Shown piece by piece: positions 7,065 through 12,462 of a stretch of DNA of 12,462 nucleotides. The notes beneath the pieces were generated by a model. That model was given only the letters and a program-made list of their open reading frames with translations, searched no databases and was not told the origin of the DNA. Each line of letters opens with the position of its first letter. The stretch's first letter is position 1. Source of the DNA: Deltaproteobacteria bacterium (GTDB lineage Bacteria > Desulfobacterota_D > UBA1144 > Nemesobacterales > N074bin48). A program made the translations under genes and the position numbers. Location: the NCBI GenBank assembly GCA_004356685.1, contig SMWS01000143.1, positions 1-12,462 on the forward strand, read 5' to 3'.

Positions 7065-7483
7065 TTAAACTCCAAATCTAGTTCGTCACCCTGGGACTCA
7101 TCAACGTCTAAAGTTGTATCATCAAACACATCGTAGTATATCTCTACTTCTTTTGAAAACACTTTATCAGAATCAGAATCCAAGCTCAAAGTAAAAAACT
7201 CTCTTTGCTGAGGGTAAAGGATCAGGTCATTTCCATCTTCAAAAAGCGGCGTAGAATTAGCTTCTATGATGTTTCCTGATTCATCTTTTAGAATAATAAC
7301 AACAAAAACAGATTCGACGGGAAGCTCTCCACTATTAAGAACGACTCCATTGAACTCGAGCTGCCCATCTTTGTTTATACTCTCCAATATTGGACCATCT
7401 AGTCCTACAAAACTGTCATTTTCGGATTCGATGCATCCCGTTAGCAATAAAACACATAACAATATAGCTATCAAATATCTCAT
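7061..7483 (-). CDS. Lipoprotein with FxLYD-like beta-sandwich domain
   Basis: The 140-residue product has a clear signal peptide with lipobox LLTGC, so Cys17 is the likely lipid anchor. After a short linker, residues about 40-118 read as one small beta-sandwich: LEFNGVVLNSGELPVESVFVV, KDESGNII and LYPQQREFFTLSL fit the FxLYD/CARDB-like pattern of an exported domain with 'N.G..PV..V.V...D..GN'. The tail (119-140) is strongly acidic. It is the third gene of the XRE trio: its ATG overlaps the stop of the membrane-protein gene (ATGA), so it should be translated by coupling, since only a weak purine stretch precedes it. Its stop shares bases with the stop of the convergent gene. The specific function is unknown; it may be the partner of the membrane protein's external domain. 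Confidence 0.8.
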   Translation of the reverse strand: MRYLIAILLCVLLLTGCIESENDSFVGLDGPILESINKDGQLEFNGVVLNSGELPVESVFVVIILKDESGNIIEANSTPLFEDGNDLILYPQQREFFTLSLDSDSDKVFSKEVEIYYDVFDDTTLDVDESQGDELDLEFN

Positions 7484-8244
7484 TTCTTTTTCTTCTCAGA
7501 AAGTGATAAAAAGGAAATAACGTTTTTGCCGTCAGAATTTTTTACAGAATCTTCTTTTTGCACACCTTGTTCATCAAGCTCATGGTCCGCTATAACATCA
7601 CCTAGTATTTTATGCATTATTTTCAGTGCGCCAACTGAATTATCTCTTAAATACCCTTTTTCAAATACAATTTCTTTTTTCTTTCTATTTAGCAAATACA
7701 AAATAAAGGCCTGGTTATTAAAAACAACGAGCATGGCTGCATAAAGCAGGAAATTTTGAGACAAAACTTTTTTTGCTATTGCAGCAGTATCAGAATCAAT
7801 TTTAACAATCCCATAAGGCTGCAGCGAATCTTTAATAGAAAAAGGCACAGCTACCGATATCACGCCATCCCTGTTAAATACTGAGTAACTTTTCTCAGGA
7901 TCAACTTCTTTCATGAATACGCCGCCATTTTGATGATCTAAATCCCTTTTGAATATTACGCTGAAAAACTTAGGCGCAATTTCGAATGTATTAAACAGTT
8001 TTTTTCTGCCAAGCCTTTCATCTAGAAAATGATAAAACTCATCGCTTGTTGGATTTATGGCTCCCTCTGCAAAGAAACTACCTGAGAGATCGCCAATAGT
8101 TTCGGCAATAGCCCGTGTTTTGCTCACAAATTCATCCTTTGCACTATTGTATTGAAAAAGAAACACCAATCCTACTAATGCAAAAATGCATAATTCAACA
8201 ACGACAGCAAGAACTATCGTATTATTTCTAAAATTTAAGCGCAT
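7480..8244 (-). CDS. Two-helix membrane protein with an extracytoplasmic sensor-like domain and no kinase
   Basis: The 254 residues show TM1 (about 9-31), an external region of about 130 residues (32-162), TM2 (about 163-186) and a cytoplasmic tail of about 68 residues. This is the layout of the input half of a sensor kinase or chemoreceptor. The external part has a long leading helix (KTRAIAETIGDLSGSFF) and a beta-rich end (DGVISVAVPFSIKDSLQPYGIVKID), which resembles single Cache/CHASE-type ligand domains. The tail contains ALKIMHKILGDVIADHELDE, a helix with a His, but no ATPase, HAMP, GGDEF or MCP motif follows, so a complete kinase is excluded. It ends in a basic KKKK. Its start overlaps the XRE gene by ten bases. 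I infer that it signals to, or sequesters, the XRE protein. I know of no named family. Confidence 0.75.
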   Translation of the reverse strand: MRLNFRNNTIVLAVVVELCIFALVGLVFLFQYNSAKDEFVSKTRAIAETIGDLSGSFFAEGAINPTSDEFYHFLDERLGRKKLFNTFEIAPKFFSVIFKRDLDHQNGGVFMKEVDPEKSYSVFNRDGVISVAVPFSIKDSLQPYGIVKIDSDTAAIAKKVLSQNFLLYAAMLVVFNNQAFILYLLNRKKKEIVFEKGYLRDNSVGALKIMHKILGDVIADHELDEQGVQKEDSVKNSDGKNVISFLSLSEKKKK

Positions 8245-8648
8245 TTCATAAATTTTTCTAAAATCTGTTGTATCTTGTGGTCTTTAGCATGTCTAAAAAG
8301 CATATAAATCATGCCATTGAAATCATTCTTTAAATCATAATCTAAGGTTCTGAATAGACTTATTAGCATTTTTTCTTCTTCACTCAAGACTTCCAAATTC
8401 TCTTCCTTTAAACCTTCTTTTTCCATAAAACGTTTCATTCTTTCTTTTCTGGCAAAATTCCATAACTGCTGGAAAGGAATGTTAATAATATTTGATAGCT
8501 GCTGACATCTATCCACAGAAGGCGCATCCACTTTGCCTGTTTCCAGTTGATGTATGAATACACTCGATACACCCAGAGATTTTGCAAGGTCTTCTTGTGT
8601 AATATTCCTAGTTTTTCGCTGATTCTTAAGATAATCGCCAAACGTCAT
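8235..8648 (-). CDS. XRE-family DNA-binding regulator
   Basis: The 137-residue protein has an N-terminal helix-turn-helix of the Cro/C1 type (about 5-60): FGDYLKNQRKTRNITQEDLA, then LGVSSVFIHQLETGK as the recognition region, and PFQQLWNF closing the five-helix bundle. The C-terminal half (about 65-137) is helical and charged (KERMKRFMEKEG, LSEEEKMLISLFRTLD) and lacks any peptidase or sensor motif. It probably mediates dimerisation or contact with a partner. GGAGG lies six bases upstream of the ATG. It heads an overlapping three-gene set with a membrane protein and a lipoprotein. The inverted repeat at 8682-8698 over its own transcription start suggests autoregulation. Confidence 0.9.
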   Translation of the reverse strand: MTFGDYLKNQRKTRNITQEDLAKSLGVSSVFIHQLETGKVDAPSVDRCQQLSNIINIPFQQLWNFARKERMKRFMEKEGLKEENLEVLSEEEKMLISLFRTLDYDLKNDFNGMIYMLFRHAKDHKIQQILEKFMKCA

Positions 8649-8661
8649 AAATGGCCTCCAA

Positions 8662-8679
8662 CAAATTTATTGAAATTTG
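8662..8679. repeat. Inverted repeat CAAATTT-4-AAATTTG in the XRE leader
   Basis: Two seven-base arms (8662-8668 and 8673-8679) flank ATTG. The repeat lies in the untranslated leader between the inferred transcription start and the Shine-Dalgarno sequence, next to the stronger repeat at 8682-8698. It may be a second operator site or simply AT-rich chance. Confidence 0.3.
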
Positions 8680-8681
8680 AT

Positions 8682-8698
8682 ATATAGGTATCCTATAT
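8682..8698. promoter_or_regulatory. Probable XRE operator: inverted repeat ATATAGG-TAT-CCTATAT
   Basis: Seven-base perfect arms are separated by three bases. The site begins just downstream of the -10 box on the minus strand, covering about +2 to +18, where a bound dimer would block initiation. XRE regulators commonly bind such symmetric sites next to their own genes. The position is seen directly; binding is inferred. Confidence 0.5.
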
Positions 8699-8706
8699 TG
8701 AACAAT

Positions 8707-8715
8707 ATTATATCA
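8707..8715 (-). promoter_or_regulatory. Extended -10 promoter of the XRE trio
   Basis: The minus strand reads TGATATAAT, a perfect extended -10. The -35 position (8735-8730, CTATGT) is poor, as is common with extended -10 promoters. Transcription would start near 8700, about 50 bases before the XRE ATG. Confidence 0.55.
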
Positions 8716-8784
8716 TTAATAATAAATTTACATAGAAAATTTTAAGAAAAATACTTAAGTTACATAAACAATTTCAAATCAGTT

Positions 8785-8815
8785 TTAAGCTCATGCTTAA
8801 CAAACCTATTTGTTA
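8785..8815. repeat. Two AT-rich inverted repeats after the zinc-ribbon gene, possible weak terminator
   Basis: TAACAAA (8798-8804) pairs with TTTGTTA (8809-8815) around CCTA, and TTAAGC (8785-8790) pairs with GCTTAA (8795-8800) around TCAT. They share three bases, so only one can form at a time. They lie 13-43 bases past the stop of the minus-strand zinc-ribbon gene. The stems have few G-C pairs and no T-run follows, so termination is uncertain. Confidence 0.3.
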
Positions 8816-8827
8816 CTATATATAAAG

Positions 8828-9043
8828 TTACTTATACTTATTTTTTAGAAGGGTTTCCTTATCGTCTATTCTTTCAAAAACTTCTCCGCATTTGTCACAC
8901 TCCACGGTTATTTCTTTTGGAGCATAACTAATGCCAATACCGACAATAACCCATCCCAATAAGGAATATTTGTGTTTGGGAACTACCCAGGGATGATCCC
9001 TGGTATAACCGCATCTACATGTTTTTTGGTTATTTTCTGGCAT
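8828..9043 (-). CDS. Small zinc-ribbon protein, conserved hypothetical type
   Basis: The 71-residue protein has two metal-ligand pairs: C9-x-C11 and C49-DK-C52, followed by GEVFERI, a typical zinc-ribbon knuckle. His17 and His24 are further possible ligands. Between the pairs lies a hydrophobic stretch (about 28-38, LLGWVIVGIGIS) and the PWVVPKHKYS segment. I recall similar small proteins annotated as hypothetical in other Gram-negatives, but no function. Most zinc ribbons of this size bind nucleic acid or protein. No Shine-Dalgarno sequence precedes the ATG at 9043, and no other start gives both cysteine pairs. It stands alone, with 104 bases before it and 179 after it, and no convincing promoter was found. 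Confidence 0.75.
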   Translation of the reverse strand: MPENNQKTCRCGYTRDHPWVVPKHKYSLLGWVIVGIGISYAPKEITVECDKCGEVFERIDDKETLLKNKYK

Positions 9044-9146
9044 AGATAGAACGTTTGTAGCATTAAACTGATTACTATATTACCAACTTGATCTTATTAG
9101 TCTATAATAATCTTCATCGATAAAGGATAAGACCTTTCTCCATATT

Positions 9147-10478
9147 TTACCTCAAATATCTTTTTTCAAACCAATTAGCAAATGTCACCCCAATAAGACC
9201 AAATATTATTGGCCCAAGCAATAAACTGAAGGGCCAGCCTTTTCCGACAAGATTCAAATGACCGATGGGATAGTCCAAGGTTTTTGAAACGGATTTAGTA
9301 ATTGCTTTATTTTCTTTCACAGATAAATCTAACAGTACTTTATCATATGCAAATTTGTTTTCATTTCCTCCTAAATCCTCAGGAGATTCTATTTCTAAAG
9401 TACTGTAGTATTTATTAAAAAAGTTTATTTCTTTTTGTTTTAGACCGTCTCCTAATACAAGCAATCTATCCAAGTAGCCGATAGTCTTAAAATCATATCT
9501 TGGTATAAAGTCCAAACCGTTCTTTGATTTAATTATATTTCTTTCATTTGAAAAAGTATAGGTTACAGCGCTAAAAGATCTGGGGTAAACATCAAGAATT
9601 GATGCAAGCTCTATTTCTCCTACACCATCTGAAATATACACGCCAATTTCATCTTTACTCCAGGGATATAAAGCCGTTATGAGCCACACAGAATCGGGAA
9701 TACTTATTTTGACTGAGCTGAACTCCGAAGCACCATAATGCTTATAGCCAATATTCTCAGCTACTTGCCGAGCCTTTGCTTTACCTACTAGCATTTCCAC
9801 TGCATATAATGTCCCGTCCATAGATCCGGTAACGACGCCAGGAGAGGTAATAATATTTCCATCTTCGACATACCTATATCCGCTTAACCACTCAGTACCC
9901 GGGTATTGCCCTTTTAAATGACCGAGAGCAGACCAGTGAGTCGTGGCTTTTCGATTATGAAGCAGTCCTGTAGCCGCTAGAGTTCGCGCACCTTCACAAA
10001 CTGATAAAAACTTAGTTTTTCCATTATCTTTTTGCCTGAGCCATTCTATTATTACTTTATCCTCAGGGCTTTGAATATTTGGAATGTTTGGAATAACAAT
10101 CAAGTCAGGACTGCTGTCCAGCAGTTCATCTATTTGTTCTAATGAAAAATGAGGAATAAAGTCCAAGCCCCCATTTAAAGGTGATAGGACTCTCTCAGGT
10201 GCTACACTAAATACATTAAACTTTCCAGTTTGTGATAATATCTCATAAGGCGCTAAAAAATTGGTAATTTCAGTACCATTATTACCAACTACAACAAGAG
10301 CAGTTAATTTACTTTTATCCAGTGTTGGAGGCTCAGGTATTGATATGTCAAGGGGCTTGGGATCAGAAAAAGATATGTCTGAAATAGACTTATAAATTAT
10401 CACTGCTCCAAAAATAAGGGGCGGCACTACAAAAGCTAAAAAATAATAGAATACTCTTAAAAAGGTGCCTCTATCCAT
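9147..10478 (-). CDS. Membrane-anchored DJ-1/PfpI-family protein with a second, partial DJ-1 domain
   Basis: The 443 residues run TM1 (about 10-30), a Pro-rich linker, a DJ-1/PfpI (GlxA N-terminal type) domain (about 58-240), a second similar but shorter domain (about 277-395), and TM2 (about 415-436) before a basic end. The first domain has the nucleophile elbow FLSVCEGARTLAATGLL with Cys161, and RKATTHWSALGHL, as in the amidase-like domain of GlxA/AraC-type regulators. No AraC helix-turn-helix follows. The second domain repeats the pattern (DGVGEIELASILDVY, then NGLDFIPRYDF against GGLDFIPHFSL in the first) but lacks the elbow cysteine. Both domains should lie on the same side, probably periplasmic. 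It starts 13 bases after arfB, so it is likely co-transcribed. The substrate is unknown. Confidence 0.85.
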   Translation of the reverse strand: MDRGTFLRVFYYFLAFVVPPLIFGAVIIYKSISDISFSDPKPLDISIPEPPTLDKSKLTALVVVGNNGTEITNFLAPYEILSQTGKFNVFSVAPERVLSPLNGGLDFIPHFSLEQIDELLDSSPDLIVIPNIPNIQSPEDKVIIEWLRQKDNGKTKFLSVCEGARTLAATGLLHNRKATTHWSALGHLKGQYPGTEWLSGYRYVEDGNIITSPGVVTGSMDGTLYAVEMLVGKAKARQVAENIGYKHYGASEFSSVKISIPDSVWLITALYPWSKDEIGVYISDGVGEIELASILDVYPRSFSAVTYTFSNERNIIKSKNGLDFIPRYDFKTIGYLDRLLVLGDGLKQKEINFFNKYYSTLEIESPEDLGGNENKFAYDKVLLDLSVKENKAITKSVSKTLDYPIGHLNLVGKGWPFSLLLGPIIFGLIGVTFANWFEKRYLR

Positions 10479-10491
10479 ATATCTATTTCAA

Positions 10492-10932
10492 TTAACTACC
10501 ATTGGGGGGATTTTTTCTGGTTTGCTTAAGCTTGCTTCTTCTATTTTTCATATCCAGCCTTTTTTGTACCGAATGCTTAGATGGTTTAGTCTGTACTCTC
10601 TTTTTTGGTTTTATACTTGCTTGGATTAATAAATCTATAAATTTGGTGAGCAGCACCTTCTTGTTTACTGCTTGGGTTCTAAAACTCTGAGACTCAACAA
10701 TCAAATATCCCTCTTTATTAATTCTATTAATTGCTATCTTAAATAATCTGGATTTAATATCTGCAGATATAGACTTAGAATTTAATATATTAAACCTTAA
10801 CCTAACACCTGTAGATACTTTATTTACATTTTGCCCGCCAGGTCCGGAAGATTTTATAAATTCAAACTCAATTTCATCAGTATTCAAAGAAATAGCTGGA
10901 GTTATTTTTAAAGTTTTTTCAAATGAGTTCAT
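10492..10932 (-). CDS. arfB: Ribosome-rescue peptidyl-tRNA hydrolase ArfB
   Basis: ArfB (YaeJ) frees ribosomes stalled on mRNAs without a stop codon by hydrolysing peptidyl-tRNA. The 146 residues contain SSGPGGQNVNKVSTGVRLRF, with the catalytic GGQ at 32-34, and end in a basic tail (about 108-142, KPKKRVQTKPSKHSVQKRL, then KNRRSKLKQTRK) that enters the empty mRNA channel. Size and tail match ArfB and not RF1/RF2, which are longer and carry codon-recognition domains. The ATG at 10932 has only a weak GGGA about eight bases upstream. I found no convincing promoter in the 135 bases before it, so it may be read together with the upstream aldo/keto reductase gene. Confidence 0.93.
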   Translation of the reverse strand: MNSFEKTLKITPAISLNTDEIEFEFIKSSGPGGQNVNKVSTGVRLRFNILNSKSISADIKSRLFKIAINRINKEGYLIVESQSFRTQAVNKKVLLTKFIDLLIQASIKPKKRVQTKPSKHSVQKRLDMKNRRSKLKQTRKNPPNGS

Positions 10933-11067
10933 AATACAAATCCCAATTTACTTATGATATGCAGAGCCGTAAAAAATCAATCATAAATAAAATTGCAGGA
11001 AAAGAAAGTTTAATATATTGTGACTGCACTAAACCTGTATTTTAAGTTACAGATAAATATTTGCAAA

Positions 11068-11871
11068 TTAAAAACTAAAAGCCTCGTCTAATCTATCAAT
11101 GTTTTCCTTTTTAAGTCTCCACCCCGAACCACCGCAATTTTCTGCAGTCTTGTCAGCGCTATTGGATTTAGGAATACATACAACACACTGCCTCGAGTTA
11201 CACCAGTTTAAAGCCACCTGACTCATCGTTTTGTTTTCATCTTGGGCTACCTGTTCTAAAACTTCATTTGATCTCCTATTGAGAAGCCCCTTTTTAGTCA
11301 GATTGCCGGAATCAAGAGGCGTATAAGCAATAATCGTGATTTTATTGTTATTACAATACGGAATTAAATCTTTTTCAATATCCCGGTGATTTAAATTATA
11401 TAAAACCTGATTAGATACAATTTTATGGTTGTTTAAGTAATATTGGGCTTCTTTCATTTCATCTAAAGAAAAATTGCTGACACCAATAAACTTGACCAAA
11501 CCATCTTCAATAAGTTTTTCCATAGCCTTCATTGTTTCTTGGATAGGATATACGGTATTTGGCCAGTGAATCTGATATAGATCAATATAGTCTATGTTAA
11601 GCTCATATAAACTGTCTTCAGCTGATTTTAATACATCCCTGTAGCCAAGATGCCGGCCAGATACTTTTGTTGCTATAAATACTTTTTCTCTTATCCCCTT
11701 AATGGCTTGTCCAACTATATCTTCAGTATAATAACCTTCGGCGGTATCTATTAATGTTGCCCCTAGTTCAATTGCCGTTTTGATCGGTTTTATCCAGCCC
11801 CTGTAATTCCAGGTACCAAGCCCAATTTCTGAAATTTGTATCCCCGTATCGCCTAGTTCTTTATAATTCAT
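11068..11871 (-). CDS. Aldo/keto reductase family oxidoreductase
   Basis: This is an NAD(P)H-dependent TIM-barrel carbonyl reductase. Counting from the ATG at 11871 (267 residues), the catalytic tetrad is complete: Asp42 and Tyr47 in IDTAEGYY, Lys69 in ATKVSG, His102 in YQIHWP. VKFIGVSNFS (about 126-135) and IPKSNSADKTAEN (about 233-245, cofactor phosphate region) are family signatures. A TTG directly upstream (11874) extends the frame by one codon, but ATG is the better start. No Shine-Dalgarno sequence is visible. At 267 residues it is short for the family (about 280-330), mainly by a compact C-terminus. The substrate cannot be told from sequence. It has no evident link to its neighbours. 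Confidence 0.93.
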   Translation of the reverse strand: MNYKELGDTGIQISEIGLGTWNYRGWIKPIKTAIELGATLIDTAEGYYTEDIVGQAIKGIREKVFIATKVSGRHLGYRDVLKSAEDSLYELNIDYIDLYQIHWPNTVYPIQETMKAMEKLIEDGLVKFIGVSNFSLDEMKEAQYYLNNHKIVSNQVLYNLNHRDIEKDLIPYCNNNKITIIAYTPLDSGNLTKKGLLNRRSNEVLEQVAQDENKTMSQVALNWCNSRQCVVCIPKSNSADKTAENCGGSGWRLKKENIDRLDEAFSF

Positions 11872-11962
11872 CAAAAATTTATTATTAATTTTCTTCTACT
11901 CGTTTTTTTAACTTATTAAACCCTCTTTCAAACATAGGTCCCGATCCCTTTATACTTCACTA

Positions 11963-11992
11963 TTTATAATAAATTACTTAAAAATGATCCAA
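11963..11992 (-). promoter_or_regulatory. Weak promoter candidate for the aldo/keto reductase gene
   Basis: On the minus strand, TTGGAT (11992-11987), an 18-base spacer and TATAAA (11968-11963) give a start near 11955 and a leader of about 85 bases. The match is moderate and the region very AT-rich. Confidence 0.3.
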
Positions 11993-12037
11993 ATATTAAC
12001 AATTATACGTTAATTAATAGTATTTTTTTAACTTTAC

Positions 12038-12066
12038 TTGAAAAAAAATAATTTTAGGTTTAGAAT
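12038..12066 (+). promoter_or_regulatory. Probable sigma-70-type promoter of the right-edge gene
   Basis: TTGAAA (12038-12043), a 17-base spacer and TAGAAT (12061-12066) each match consensus at five of six positions. The start would be near 12073, giving a leader of about 73 bases before the ATG at 12146. This is one of the best promoter matches in the window. Confidence 0.6.
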
Positions 12067-12077
12067 TGATTTAGTTT

Positions 12078-12108
12078 AATTCTTCCTGCTTGCATTAGAG
12101 CAAGAATT
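12078..12108 (+). repeat. Leader hairpin near the transcription start of the right-edge gene
   Basis: AATTCTT (12078-12084) pairs with AAGAATT (12102-12108), and GCT (12088-12090) pairs with AGC (12099-12101), leaving a CCT bulge and an eight-base loop. No T-run follows, so it is not a terminator. It could be a 5' stabilising stem or a regulatory leader. Confidence 0.4.
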
Positions 12109-12145
12109 TAGACTAGAATGAAGGCATATTTTGAAGGGGAATGAC

Positions 12146-12462
12146 ATGAGGATTGTAGTATCTTTTATATTTTTAACATTATTTTCACTTTCCAGCTCGT
12201 TTGCTTTACAGCAAAATTGTAATTTCTGTTCACAGGCAAACGCTGATTATTATAACGACCAATTAAGTGAACAAGATTATAATATGATGTTCATAAGCTT
12301 TATTGACCCAGACAATCAGCTTTTCGTCGCATCTGATGAAAAAATTGACGACGATGTGCAACTGCCTTCTTTAAACGCTGAAAATGAGTTTAGACCCTTG
12401 CTATCAATGCCAACCCATATAGAAAACATTTTAGAATTTATCAAGCATACAGAAAACATAAA
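12146..12462 (+). CDS. Exported protein of unknown function, C-terminus off the window
   Basis: About 105 residues are visible. The ATG at 12146 follows AAGGGG by six or seven bases. MRIVVSFIFLTLFSLSSSFA is a good signal peptide, probably cleaved after SFA (residue 20). The mature start LQQNCNFCSQANADYY has a CxxC pair (Cys25, Cys28), which could be a redox pair, a heme or metal site, or a disulfide. The CxxCH heme motif is not met, because Ser follows the second Cys. The rest is acidic with no motif I recognise (FISFIDPDNQLFVASDEKIDDDV). It is divergent from the aldo/keto reductase gene. Confidence 0.7.
   Translation, partial: MRIVVSFIFLTLFSLSSSFALQQNCNFCSQANADYYNDQLSEQDYNMMFISFIDPDNQLFVASDEKIDDDVQLPSLNAENEFRPLLSMPTHIENILEFIKHTENI

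Noticed and set aside
8435..8641. Second minus-strand reading frame inside the XRE gene
   Set aside because: It lies wholly within a well-supported helix-turn-helix gene in another frame and its translation has no recognisable pattern.
9122..9137. AAAGG/CCTTT hairpin after the DJ-1-like gene as a terminator
   Set aside because: Only a five-base stem with a six-base loop and no T-run on the minus strand; too weak to call.
11872..11874. TTG start codon for the aldo/keto reductase
   Set aside because: It adds one codon before an ATG, and neither has a Shine-Dalgarno sequence; the ATG at 11871 is the simpler start.
12216..12230. Cytochrome c heme-binding site in the right-edge protein
   Set aside because: The motif is CNFCS; the His required after the second cysteine is absent.

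Overview
The window looks like a chromosomal stretch of an AT-rich (roughly one third G+C by eye) Gram-negative bacterium. It encodes a type IV pilus alignment complex with an outer-membrane secretin, several Sec signal peptides, two lipoproteins and an OmpA-like domain protein. The pilMNOPQ order, the PilN and PilP motifs and the Ig-like lipoprotein after pilQ fit a deltaproteobacterial-type lineage (Desulfobacterota, SAR324 or Dadabacteria-like). That placement is inference from gene order and composition; no rRNA or other marker is present.

Layout. (1) Positions 1-5336, minus strand: one operon reading pilM, pilN, pilO, pilP, pilQ and then a lipoprotein with a bacterial Ig-like domain that runs off the left edge. 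PilM (cytoplasmic actin-like), PilN and PilO (inner membrane), PilP (periplasmic linker) and PilQ (outer-membrane secretin) form the trans-envelope scaffold of the pilus. A good extended -10 promoter lies directly upstream of pilM. (2) 5341-5640: a 300-base, very AT-rich divergent intergenic region with CTAAT/ATTAG palindromes. (3) 5641-7064, plus strand: two overlapping genes for exported helical proteins. The second ends in an OmpA-like domain that has lost both diaminopimelate-binding residues. (4) 7061-8648, minus strand: a tightly overlapping trio of XRE regulator, two-helix membrane protein with an external sensor-like region, and FxLYD-like lipoprotein. An extended -10 promoter and a 7-3-7 inverted repeat lie upstream. 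(5) 8828-9043: a small zinc-ribbon protein. (6) 9147-10932, minus: arfB (ribosome rescue) followed by a membrane-anchored protein with one complete and one partial DJ-1/PfpI domain. (7) 11068-11871, minus: an aldo/keto reductase. (8) 12146 to the right edge, plus: the start of an exported protein of unknown function, with a clear promoter and a leader hairpin.

How the parts may work together. The pilus operon is well understood. The plus-strand pair shares its control region and may serve the same envelope site, but that is only a positional argument. The XRE/membrane/lipoprotein trio looks like a self-contained envelope-sensing module with autoregulation. I do not recognise it as a named system, and together with the plus-strand pair it is the best candidate for something undescribed. 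I saw no tRNA, rRNA, CRISPR array, insertion sequence, integrase or phage gene.
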